A stretch of DNA of 64,000 nt, taken from Mycobacterium marinum (lineage in GTDB: Bacteria > Actinomycetota > Actinomycetes > Mycobacteriales > Mycobacteriaceae). The DNA lies in NCBI RefSeq assembly GCF_003391395.1, contig NZ_CP024190.1, forward strand, positions 2,604,001 through 2,668,000, written 5' to 3'. The position numbers and the translations under genes were made by a program. The notes under the pieces are model-generated. The model ran no database searches. It saw nothing but the letters and a program-made list of their open reading frames with translations, and was not told the origin of the DNA. Positions 26,450-34,002 of the stretch are shown here, piece by piece (positions within the stretch are counted from its first letter, which is position 1; each line of letters opens with the position of its first letter).

Positions 26450-27253
26450 TCAGTGGTGATTGAGGACCTTCCAGCGTGCGTCGAGCATCTCGATGCGCTT
26501 GGCGTCCTCATCGGTGATGTGACCGTAGTAGTCGCGCTTGTTGAGCAGCCACAGCAACTCGAAGTGGACCGCGTTGAGCAGGCCGTCGGAGATCGATGCG
26601 AGCGTGCCGGCCGAGCCGTCGAACACGACCTTGCGGGTTTCGAACCGGGTCAGGTGCACGTTGGCGACCTCGCGGATGGTGTCCAGGGTGTCGCTGGATA
26701 TCGCGCCGCCCAGGACCAGGTCCAGACCCGCCTGCTTCGCCTTCTCGGCAACGGTGGTCACATACTTGGTGATCTCGGGTGAGTTGATGGTCTCGCGGGT
26801 CTGTCCGAGCGATCCGGTGAAGTCCACCCGGCCGAAGACGATGCCATGCACGCCGCGGCCCTTGTTGGCCAGCGCAAGCATCTCGTCGAGGTTGTTGTAA
26901 CCCGTGATCGTCTCCAGGTTGAACAAGAAGTCGGTGTCGAGTTCCTCGTCCTCGTCATAGACGGCGTTCTTGGCGGCGATGTATTTCGACAGCGCGTAGG
27001 CGGACTCCACCATGGGCGCGACGATGTAGCGCACACCGATCTGCTTGGCCTCCAACAGGTCACGCATGGCCTCGCAACCGCCGACCTTGACCGTCAGCGG
27101 CAGACCCGCCGAGCGGGCGATGTCGACCAGACGAAGCAACTCGTCGATGCGAGTGCCTTCGGCCTCGAACTCCGCCTTGACGCTCACTACGCCGTGTTTT
27201 TCCTTACCCACGCGCAGAATTTCGGCCATCTGCCGTTCGGTCTTGTTCACCAT
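26450..27253 (-). CDS. HpcH/HpaI-family pyruvate aldolase
   Basis: A 267-residue class II aldolase of the HpcH/HpaI/citrate-lyase family. Visible are APMVESA (79-85), FNLET with Glu114 and IVFGRVDFTGSLG with Asp144, the probable metal ligands. Family members add pyruvate enolate to aldehydes, giving 2-keto-3-deoxy acids, or do the reverse. ATG 27253 is next to GGGGAGG; GTG one codon later is better spaced and may be used. It appears to have its own promoter after a terminator (27332-27351) and leads the group SDR, AroB-like enzyme and kinase. Joint presence with a ThDP-dependent decarboxylase suggests that it makes the 2-keto acid that enzyme uses. Confidence 0.85.
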   Translation of the reverse strand: MVNKTERQMAEILRVGKEKHGVVSVKAEFEAEGTRIDELLRLVDIARSAGLPLTVKVGGCEAMRDLLEAKQIGVRYIVAPMVESAYALSKYIAAKNAVYDEDEELDTDFLFNLETITGYNNLDEMLALANKGRGVHGIVFGRVDFTGSLGQTRETINSPEITKYVTTVAEKAKQAGLDLVLGGAISSDTLDTIREVANVHLTRFETRKVVFDGSAGTLASISDGLLNAVHFELLWLLNKRDYYGHITDEDAKRIEMLDARWKVLNHH

Positions 27254-27288
27254 GCCTCCCCTGGTAAAGCCTCGCGTTGAGTGTGCAG

Positions 27289-27294
27289 AGTATA
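27289..27294 (-). promoter_or_regulatory. candidate -10 box for the aldolase operon
   Basis: On the minus strand TATACT lies about 36 bases upstream of the aldolase ATG and about 40 bases downstream of an intrinsic terminator. No good -35 is visible (CACGAG at the expected distance). The position after a terminator makes an independent promoter for aldolase-SDR-cyclase-kinase reasonable. Confidence 0.4.
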
Positions 27295-27331
27295 ACTGCC
27301 GGTCACGCAGCCTCGTGGGCATTTGCGCAGG

Positions 27332-27351
27332 AAAACCCGCCTCGGAGCGGG
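27332..27351 (-). terminator. intrinsic terminator after the ThDP enzyme gene
   Basis: Read on the minus strand, CCCGC-TCCGAG-GCGGG is followed directly by TTTT. The stem is a perfect 5 bp, all G-C, placed about 70 bp after the stop of the ThDP enzyme. It would end or attenuate transcription from the rfbF operon before the aldolase. Confidence 0.6.
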
Positions 27352-27418
27352 CAATTGAGCTCAGTTTTGTGCGGCGGCGGATACAAGTATTTACCCTTCG
27401 GTCGCATGCGGTGGTGGT

Positions 27419-29239
27419 TCAGGCTTGCGGTAGCACCGCGCCCAGGTGCACGGTTACCCGCTCCTCGACGTCAGCGGGAAGGTCCGGGCTCATCCGGTGC
27501 AGTGGGTTCGACTTCATCGAGCCGTCCGCCTGCACGGCCGAACTGATCTTGGGATAGTAGGTCTGATCGGGGTCGATCGGAACTTCGATGAGCGCCGGAC
27601 CGTCCGCGTCCAGCAGCGATCGGATGGACGGATCATCGAGTCCACCGGCGGCATCGAGTCGTGCGAACGGAATCCGGTAGGCCCGCGCCAGGTCCGCCCA
27701 GTCCGGCAGGCCCAACCCGGTTTGCCCATCGCAGCCGATCCAGGCGCCGCCGAAGTAGTTCCGTTGCGTCATCCGGATCGACGCGTACCCGTTGTTGTTG
27801 AGTACGAAGACCTTGACCTTGGCGCCCGTTGCCGCAAGCGTGCCCAGTTCTTGGAGGTTCTGCGCGAACCCGCCGTCTCCCTCGGTCAACAACACCTGGC
27901 GGCCCGGGTTGGCCAGGGCCGCCCCGAGCGCCCCGGACAGCCCGTAGCCCATGGCCGCTATCGACTTGTTCGAGACCAGCTTTTGGTTGGCCCGCTGCTG
28001 TAGCGCCTGCATGGCGACGGTGAACGAGCCGCCACTACTGCAGGGCAGCACGATGGCATCCGGTTCGGCGACTTCGGCCAGCCGCATCGCGAATTCGTAG
28101 GGCTTGACGTATCCGAGTGCCGTGACGTTCTGCGGGTCGTTCAGCGGCAACTCGGCGCGCACCGACGCGATGAATTCCCGCCACGGCTGCCACCGGTCGG
28201 GATCACCCAGATCGGCGGAGTACAGGGCGTCCAGGAACCGGTCGGCGTCGCCATGCAACGCAACGTCGACCCGTGGATGTCCTTTGGTCAGTTCGGCGGC
28301 GTCGATGTCAACCTGCACCAGCCGCCCGATCGGCACGAATTCTTCCCAGGCGAATCCGGTCTGCTGTAGCCCCAATCGGGTGCCGATGGCGATCACCAGA
28401 TCGGCTTGCTGCACGAGAAGATTGGCGGCGCGCTGTCCCCAGGTGTTCGGGCGTCCGGAATACCTGGGGTGTTCGCTAGGAACCCGGTCCGCCCCATGCC
28501 ATGTGGTCATGATGGGGATGCCGGCGGCCGCCGTGCGTTCACCCAGTGCGCGGACCGCATCACGGCTCACGCCGCCGCCGACCAAGACGACGGGGCGCTG
28601 CGACTCGCGCACCAACTCGACGACGTGTTCGACGTCGGTCGCGGGAACCTCTGGTACGGCGTCCGCCTCCGGGACGGCAATCGCATCCTGCCCAGCCAAG
28701 GGGAGCGCCGCCTGGGTGTCCAGGCAGACTTCGAGGAAGACCGGGCCCTGCCGCGGCGTGCGCCCGTCGAGCACGGCGTCCAAAATGACATCGCGGCCAA
28801 CCGGGCGCTCGATCCGCAGCGCACGCTTGGTGACGCTGCTAACCAGTTCCACGCCGTCGATTTCCTGGATCCCGCGCTGGCGCACCGCGCCACGGCTCAG
28901 ATCGCTGCTCTTGACCTGCCCGCCCAACACCAACAGCTCGCGACTCTCCTGCCAGGCACCGGCAATGCCGGTCACTGCATTGGTGAGGCCGGGGCCGGCC
29001 GTCACCAGAGCCAGGGCGCGGCCGCTTCCCTCGTCGCGAGAGGCGTTGAAGTACTCCACGGCGATCGCGGCGGCCACCTCGTGCACGAACGGTACGCACA
29101 CCATCCGGGTGCGTACCGAGTTCAGTAGGTGCATGATGTTGCCGCCCGCGACAAAGAAGCAGTGCGTGTAGCCGGCACCCACCAGCCAGTCGACCAGCTG
29201 GTCGGAATACTTGGCGGGTTCCGCGGGGGCTGGGCTCAC
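27419..29239 (-). CDS. ilvB1_3: thiamine-diphosphate-dependent enzyme, acetolactate-synthase/YerE-like
   Basis: A 606-residue protein with the three-domain ThDP fold. Glu54 in FVHEVAAA is the cofactor-activating glutamate; GDGGF at 454-458 followed ~25 residues later by NNN is the ThDP/Mg motif. GTG 29239 overlaps the GT2 stop (GTGA). Housekeeping acetolactate synthase works with IlvN and sits with ilvC; here the neighbours are rfbF, a GT2 and an aldolase, as with YerE of CDP-yersiniose synthesis, which decarboxylates pyruvate and adds the two-carbon unit to C4 of a CDP-3,6-dideoxy-4-ketohexose. This protein likely couples a 2-keto acid to C4 of the same type of acceptor. The symbol follows M. 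marinum naming as I recall it. Confidence 0.88.
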   Translation of the reverse strand: MSPAPAEPAKYSDQLVDWLVGAGYTHCFFVAGGNIMHLLNSVRTRMVCVPFVHEVAAAIAVEYFNASRDEGSGRALALVTAGPGLTNAVTGIAGAWQESRELLVLGGQVKSSDLSRGAVRQRGIQEIDGVELVSSVTKRALRIERPVGRDVILDAVLDGRTPRQGPVFLEVCLDTQAALPLAGQDAIAVPEADAVPEVPATDVEHVVELVRESQRPVVLVGGGVSRDAVRALGERTAAAGIPIMTTWHGADRVPSEHPRYSGRPNTWGQRAANLLVQQADLVIAIGTRLGLQQTGFAWEEFVPIGRLVQVDIDAAELTKGHPRVDVALHGDADRFLDALYSADLGDPDRWQPWREFIASVRAELPLNDPQNVTALGYVKPYEFAMRLAEVAEPDAIVLPCSSGGSFTVAMQALQQRANQKLVSNKSIAAMGYGLSGALGAALANPGRQVLLTEGDGGFAQNLQELGTLAATGAKVKVFVLNNNGYASIRMTQRNYFGGAWIGCDGQTGLGLPDWADLARAYRIPFARLDAAGGLDDPSIRSLLDADGPALIEVPIDPDQTYYPKISSAVQADGSMKSNPLHRMSPDLPADVEERVTVHLGAVLPQA

Positions 29240-30207
29240 ATGCCCACCTTTCGAGTGACGACGAAGTTGGGGCGCTGCTTGACCTCCTCGTAGATGAGCG
29301 CGAGGTACTCGCCGACAACCCCTAAGAGCAGGGTAATCACCCCGAAGCCGACCAGCATCAGACTTACCAGCGAACCGAAGCCGGGGAAGGGGACGCCGTA
29401 GAAGACGAAGCGCACCGCGAGCACGAACACCGCGATAGCGGCAACGGCACTCAAGAGGAAACCGGTAAGGGTGATGAGTCTCAGCGGCACGTAGGAGTGC
29501 GCGAGAATTCCCTTGCCGGCCAGGTCCATCACCTTGAAGGTGTAGGCCTTGGACTCGCCGGCGAAGCGGGGCGCCCGCTTCATCGGCAGCCCAATCGATT
29601 TGAAGCCGACCCACGAGAAAAGCCCCCGGACGAACCGGTTGCGCTCGTCCATCAACCGGACCGCCTCGTACACTTTCCGGTCAACGAGGCGAAAATCGCT
29701 GGCGTTACTGGTAATTCGATCGTCGGTGAGTCTGCCGGCCAGCCAGTAGAACAGCTGGGAGTTCATCCGGCGGATGGGTCCGACACCACCGCGCTCGGTG
29801 ACCACGCCGTAGACGTTCTCGTAACCCTGCTCCCACGCCCGGATCATGTCCGGGATGAAGTCGGGTGGGTCCTGCAGGTCGGCGGTCATCAGCACAACCG
29901 CGTCGGCGTCAACCACGTTGAGGCCAGCGGTCAATCCGCCGTCCATCCGGAAGTTGCGCGCCAGTTGCAGGATCTTGAACCGAGGGTCGGCCGCGTTGAT
30001 GGCGAGCAGCTTTTCCATCGTGTCGTCGGTCGAGCCGTTTTCGACGATGATCGCCTCGAAATCGTATGCGGGCTCGGAATCGAACACGGCGGCCAGTTGG
30101 CGCGCCAGCTCCTCGACGCATTCGCTCTCGTTGTAAGCAGGGGCTATGACGGCGATCTTTTTCTTCGTTCCCGCACCCACTCCCACGCTCACTCCCATAC
30201 TTTCCAC
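29236..30207 (-). CDS. family 2 glycosyltransferase, polyprenyl-phosphate-sugar synthase type
   Basis: A 323-residue GtrB-like protein: IAPAYNESECV, the nucleotide-binding VENGSTDD, DLQDPP as the acidic motif, and two C-terminal transmembrane helices (about residues 235-260 and 270-300), ending in EVKQRPNFVV. Such enzymes transfer a sugar from a nucleotide to polyprenyl phosphate or act directly on a membrane acceptor. Its 5' end overlaps the rfbF stop by 19 bp and its stop overlaps the ThDP gene start, so it is embedded in the branched-sugar operon and is the best candidate for transferring that sugar. ATG 30198 is an alternative start. Confidence 0.87.
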   Translation of the reverse strand: MESMGVSVGVGAGTKKKIAVIAPAYNESECVEELARQLAAVFDSEPAYDFEAIIVENGSTDDTMEKLLAINAADPRFKILQLARNFRMDGGLTAGLNVVDADAVVLMTADLQDPPDFIPDMIRAWEQGYENVYGVVTERGGVGPIRRMNSQLFYWLAGRLTDDRITSNASDFRLVDRKVYEAVRLMDERNRFVRGLFSWVGFKSIGLPMKRAPRFAGESKAYTFKVMDLAGKGILAHSYVPLRLITLTGFLLSAVAAIAVFVLAVRFVFYGVPFPGFGSLVSLMLVGFGVITLLLGVVGEYLALIYEEVKQRPNFVVTRKVGM

Positions 30208-30965
30208 GGCGGATTCCCGCTGTTCCAGAGGTTGTTCAGCAGTTGTGACTCCCTAAAGGTATCCATCGGCTGCCAGAAGCCGTGGTGCGGGAACGCGGCG
30301 ATCTGGCGGTCTTCGGCCAGGCGCCGCAACGGCTGGTCCTCGAGTACCGTTTCGTCGCCTTCGAGGTAGTCGAAGACTCCGCGCTCGAAAATGAAGTAGC
30401 CGATATTGATCCAGTCTTCGGTCTTGGGCTTCTCCCGGAACTTGGCCACCGCGCCGTCCTGCTCCAGGTCGATGACCCCGAACCGACTCATCGGCTGGGT
30501 GGCTGTCACCGTGGCGATCTTGCCGTGTGAGCGGTGGAACTTCAGCAGTGCGGGGATGTCGACGTCGGCGATACCGTCTCCGTAGGTGCACAGGAACGGC
30601 TCATCGCCAACGTACTTGTGTATCCGTTTGATTCGGCCGCCGGTCATCGTGCTCAAGCCGGTGTCTGCCACCGTCACGCGCCAGTTGAATTCGTCGTGCG
30701 AGCCGTGATACTTGATGCTCGACTGGTCGCCGAGGGTGATGGTGAAGTCCAGATTGGACACCCCATAGTTGGAGAAGTAGTCCTTGATGTACTCGCTCTT
30801 GTAGCCGGTGCAGACAACAAAGTCGGAGATTCCGTGGTGCCCCAGGACTTTCATGATGTGCCACAGCACCGGCCGGCCACCTACCTCGACCATGGGCTTA
30901 GGTCGGAACTCGGTCTCCTCACGCATACGAGTTCCGAGACCACCCGCGAGGAGCACGGCTTTCAT
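30189..30965 (-). CDS. rfbF: glucose-1-phosphate cytidylyltransferase
   Basis: A 258-residue nucleotidyltransferase making CDP-glucose. KAVLLAGGLGTRMREET at the N-terminus with FRPKPMVEVG is the nucleotidyltransferase signature in the RfbF form; TYGDGIADVD carries the metal-binding Asp, and the C-terminal FWQPMDTFRE is typical of RfbF. ATG 30965 is chosen since the protein begins directly at MKAVLLAGG. It is the first gene of the minus-strand branched-sugar operon and is divergent from rfbH and rfbG, which use its product. Confidence 0.93.
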   Translation of the reverse strand: MKAVLLAGGLGTRMREETEFRPKPMVEVGGRPVLWHIMKVLGHHGISDFVVCTGYKSEYIKDYFSNYGVSNLDFTITLGDQSSIKYHGSHDEFNWRVTVADTGLSTMTGGRIKRIHKYVGDEPFLCTYGDGIADVDIPALLKFHRSHGKIATVTATQPMSRFGVIDLEQDGAVAKFREKPKTEDWINIGYFIFERGVFDYLEGDETVLEDQPLRRLAEDRQIAAFPHHGFWQPMDTFRESQLLNNLWNSGNPPWKVWE

Positions 30966-31142
30966 GATGGATCTTCCAATCTCAAAGTAAGCATTCCCCC
31001 GAAGCGGTTTCGCTGACGCAGCGTCGCGCAGGTGACACACTAGCAATGTCGCGAGACGCAGGGTGGCGTTTCGAGGTCGCGACGTACGGTATGAATTCCA
31101 AACGCTCGAGGAGATCTCATTTCAAGACTCGATACCGATGGG

Positions 31143-32486
31143 TTGGGGGACAACGGGCTCGAGGAGGATCGTGCCGATATCCTCGCGGCCGTTCGTGGCT
31201 ACGCAAAGCGCAAGCTCGCGACGTCGGAGTTCGTGGCAGGGACCACGCCGGTCCCCGTGTCGGGCAAGGTGCTCGACCCCGAGGACTTCGCTGCACTTGT
31301 TGACGCGTCCCTGGACGGCTGGCTGACCGCGGGCCGGTTCCATCCGCTCTTCGAACGGGCGCTGTCCCGCTACGTGGGCGCCCGTGACGCCGTCTTCGTC
31401 AATAGTGGCTCAAGCGCCAACCTGTGTGCCCTGAGCGCCCTGACCAGCCCAAAGCTGGGGAAGAACAAGAAGCGGTTCGGAAAGCGGCCGCTGGAGCCCG
31501 GCGACGAGGTGCTGACGGTGGCCTCCGGATTTCCCACCACGGTCAACCCGATCATCCAGAACGGGCTGCGGCCCGTTGTTGTCGACATTGAGCTGGGCAC
31601 CTACGACGCTATCCCGGAGCGCCTGCGCGAAGCGGTCGGGCCGAAGACTCGGGCGATCATGATGGCCCACACGCTGGGTAATCCGTTCGATCTGGACACC
31701 GTCCAAGAGCTGTGCGACAAGCACGGTCTGTGGCTGGTCGAGGATTCCTGCGACGCGCTCGGCTCGACCTATGACGGCAAACGCACCGGAAGCTTCGGCG
31801 ACACGGCGACCGTGAGCTTCTATCCCGCACACCACATCACCACCGGCGAGGGCGGTGCGGTGTTCGTCAAGTCGGCGTTGGTCCGCAAGCAGGTCGAGTC
31901 CTTCCGCGACTGGGGGCGCGACTGTTACTGCGCGCCGGGAAACGACAACACCTGCCAGAAGCGGTTCGAATGGCAGCTTGGCGATCTGCCCAAGGGCTAC
32001 GACCACAAATACATCTACAGCCATATCGGGTACAACCTGAAAGCCACCGACATGCAGGCCGCGCTGGGGCTGTCTCAGCTAGCAAAGCTCGACGGATTCG
32101 TGCAGGCGCGTAAGGAGAACTTCGATTACCTGAGCGCGCGACTGTCCGGCGTCGAAGGTCTGATCCTGCCGGTGGCCACGCCGAATTCGGATCCGTCGTG
32201 GTTCGGTTTCCCGATTACTCTTGATCCCGCGCACCCGGTGGAACGCACCAAGTTCATGCGCTTCCTCGATGAGCGCAAGATCGGTTTCCGTCAGCTGTTC
32301 GCCGGTAACCTCGTGAAGCAGCCGGCGTATCGCAATGTTGACTTCAGGATCGTCGGCGACCTGACCAACACCGACATCGTGATGAATCGGACCTTCTGGG
32401 TGGGCACTTTCCCGGGTCTGACCAAGCCGATGCTGGATTTTGTGGCGGACTCGATCCGCGAGTACATGGCCGAGGCCGCGCGATAG
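31143..32486 (+). CDS. rfbH: CDP-4-keto-6-deoxy-D-glucose-3-dehydrase (E1)
   Basis: A PLP and [2Fe-2S] enzyme that removes the C3 hydroxyl of CDP-4-keto-6-deoxyglucose. His230 in SFYPAHHITTGEGG replaces the usual aminotransferase lysine, the E1 hallmark. Cluster cysteines are Cys203 (EDSCDA), Cys261 and Cys263 (RDCYCAPG) and Cys271 (DNTCQKR). The start is unclear: TTG 31143 gives the family's length but has no good ribosome binding site, while an in-frame ATT at 31119 lies five bases after GAGGAG. The enzyme normally needs an E3 flavin/iron-sulfur reductase (RfbI/DdhD), which is not in this window. Confidence 0.92.
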   Translation: MGDNGLEEDRADILAAVRGYAKRKLATSEFVAGTTPVPVSGKVLDPEDFAALVDASLDGWLTAGRFHPLFERALSRYVGARDAVFVNSGSSANLCALSALTSPKLGKNKKRFGKRPLEPGDEVLTVASGFPTTVNPIIQNGLRPVVVDIELGTYDAIPERLREAVGPKTRAIMMAHTLGNPFDLDTVQELCDKHGLWLVEDSCDALGSTYDGKRTGSFGDTATVSFYPAHHITTGEGGAVFVKSALVRKQVESFRDWGRDCYCAPGNDNTCQKRFEWQLGDLPKGYDHKYIYSHIGYNLKATDMQAALGLSQLAKLDGFVQARKENFDYLSARLSGVEGLILPVATPNSDPSWFGFPITLDPAHPVERTKFMRFLDERKIGFRQLFAGNLVKQPAYRNVDFRIVGDLTNTDIVMNRTFWVGTFPGLTKPMLDFVADSIREYMAEAAR

Positions 32487-32488
32487 CC

Positions 32489-33505
32489 GTGCATTACCTG
32501 ATTACTGGCCATACCGGGTTCAAGGGACCCTGGCTGGCGTTGCTCCTTCTGAGTCGCGGCCACCAGGTCTCCGGTCTGGCACTCGATTCCGAGCAGGCCG
32601 GCCTGTTCAAGCGCGCGGGCCTTGCCGACCAGCTTGTCTCCGATTTGCGGGTGGACATTCGCGAGTCGGAGGCCACCACGGCAGCGTTGCAGGCGGTCGC
32701 GCCGGACGTCGTGATCCACCTGGCCGCCCAGTCGCTGGTCCGTGAGTCCTACCGCAACCCGCGCTACACCTATGAGACCAACGCCATGGGCACTCTCAAC
32801 GTGCTCGAGGCCGTGGGCGCCACCCCTTCGGTGCGTGCGCATGTCGTCATCACCACCGACAAGGTCTACCGCAACGTCAACCAGGAGGCCGGCTATGTCG
32901 AAACCGACCCTCTGGGTGGAGACGATCCCTACAGCGCGTCGAAAGCCATGGCGGATCTGCTGACCCAGTCTTGGGTTCGTAGTTTCCCCAATTGCCCCAC
33001 AGCCATTGCGCGTGCCGGCAATGTGATCGGTGGGGGCGACATCAGTCGCGACCGCCTGTTCCCAGACCTGGTGGACGCTTACGCGCGGGGGCAGGCTCCG
33101 CGCCTGAGATTCCCCCGCGCCGTGCGGCCATGGCAGCACGTACTCGACTGCCTCAATGGCTACCTGACCCTCGCCGACGCGCTGCTGGCCGGATCCGGTC
33201 TGGGCCAATGGAATTTTGGGCCGGGCCGCGACAGCTTCGTAGAGGTAGGCCAGGTGGCCTCGTTGGCTGCCGAACTATGGGGCGGCGGCGCACACTGGGA
33301 TCTCGACGACGGAGATCACCCACACGAGGCGAATCTGCTGGCCCTCGATGCCGCCAAGGCGCAGGCGGAGCTGGGCTGGCGCAATCGGCTAGGTTTCCGC
33401 GATGCGGTGGCCTGGACAATCGACTGGGAGCGCCAGGTGGATGGCGGTGCCGATCCGCTCGCCGTCACCCGAGACCAGATCGCCGCATTCGAAAGCCTGG
33501 AATGA
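32489..33505 (+). CDS. rfbG: CDP-glucose 4,6-dehydratase
   Basis: A 338-residue extended SDR. TGHTGFKG is the NAD motif in the RfbG form, TTDKVY carries the catalytic Thr/Asp/Lys, and DDPYSASKA the YxxxK. It converts CDP-glucose to CDP-4-keto-6-deoxyglucose, the RfbH substrate. The GTG/ATG start is 3 bp after the rfbH stop and its own stop overlaps the gtrA start (ATGA), so rfbH-rfbG-gtrA is one tightly coupled operon, opposite to rfbF. Confidence 0.93.
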   Translation: MHYLITGHTGFKGPWLALLLLSRGHQVSGLALDSEQAGLFKRAGLADQLVSDLRVDIRESEATTAALQAVAPDVVIHLAAQSLVRESYRNPRYTYETNAMGTLNVLEAVGATPSVRAHVVITTDKVYRNVNQEAGYVETDPLGGDDPYSASKAMADLLTQSWVRSFPNCPTAIARAGNVIGGGDISRDRLFPDLVDAYARGQAPRLRFPRAVRPWQHVLDCLNGYLTLADALLAGSGLGQWNFGPGRDSFVEVGQVASLAAELWGGGAHWDLDDGDHPHEANLLALDAAKAQAELGWRNRLGFRDAVAWTIDWERQVDGGADPLAVTRDQIAAFESLE

Positions 33506-34002
33506 CCGAATTCGACCTGCCACCGGAACCGGCGCCGCCCGGGCCGTTGATCCGGCTCTTCCGCGACCAGCGAGTGGCCTTCCTGGTGGTGGGCGGAATC
33601 AACACGGTCGTCGGATTTGCGATCTTCGTCGCCTGCTCGGAGAGCGTGGGCCAATTCGTCGACCACAGGTTCGGCAAGGTCGCAGGCTCGTTGGTGACAC
33701 TTGGCATTACGCATGTCTTGAGCGTGCTGTTCGCCTTCGTGATGCATCGGCGATTCGTGTTCCACGTGCGCGGACATGTGCTGCGCGATCTGGCGCGTTT
33801 CGAAAGCGTGTATCTCACGTCGCTGGGCATGAACGCTGTGGCCCTACCGGTGCTGGTCGAGATGGGCATCCCACGCATCACGGCGCAGGCAGTCATCATC
33901 GCGGTGAGCACCTTCCTCAGCTATTTCGGCCACCGGCACTTCTCGTTTCGCCGCAGTGCCGCCGACACTCAGGACGACGCCTCGAATGCGGAGCGCACAT
34001 AG
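33502..34002 (+). CDS. GtrA-family membrane protein
   Basis: A 166-residue protein with four helices: RVAFLVVGGINTVVGFAIF is the GtrA N-terminal helix, MHRRFVFH the conserved basic-aromatic motif after helix 2, and HRHFSFRR near the end. It is coupled to rfbG by an ATGA overlap, which ties a flippase-like protein to CDP-sugar synthesis. The last 34 bp overlap tail-to-tail with the convergent membrane gene ending at 33969. Confidence 0.85.
   Translation: MTEFDLPPEPAPPGPLIRLFRDQRVAFLVVGGINTVVGFAIFVACSESVGQFVDHRFGKVAGSLVTLGITHVLSVLFAFVMHRRFVFHVRGHVLRDLARFESVYLTSLGMNAVALPVLVEMGIPRITAQAVIIAVSTFLSYFGHRHFSFRRSAADTQDDASNAERT

Noticed and set aside
27419..29614. Longer ThDP enzyme starting near 29614
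   Set aside because: The extra ~125 residues overlap the GT2 gene in another frame and are Arg-rich with no similarity to the family; GTG 29239 gives the standard N-terminus and a GTGA overlap.
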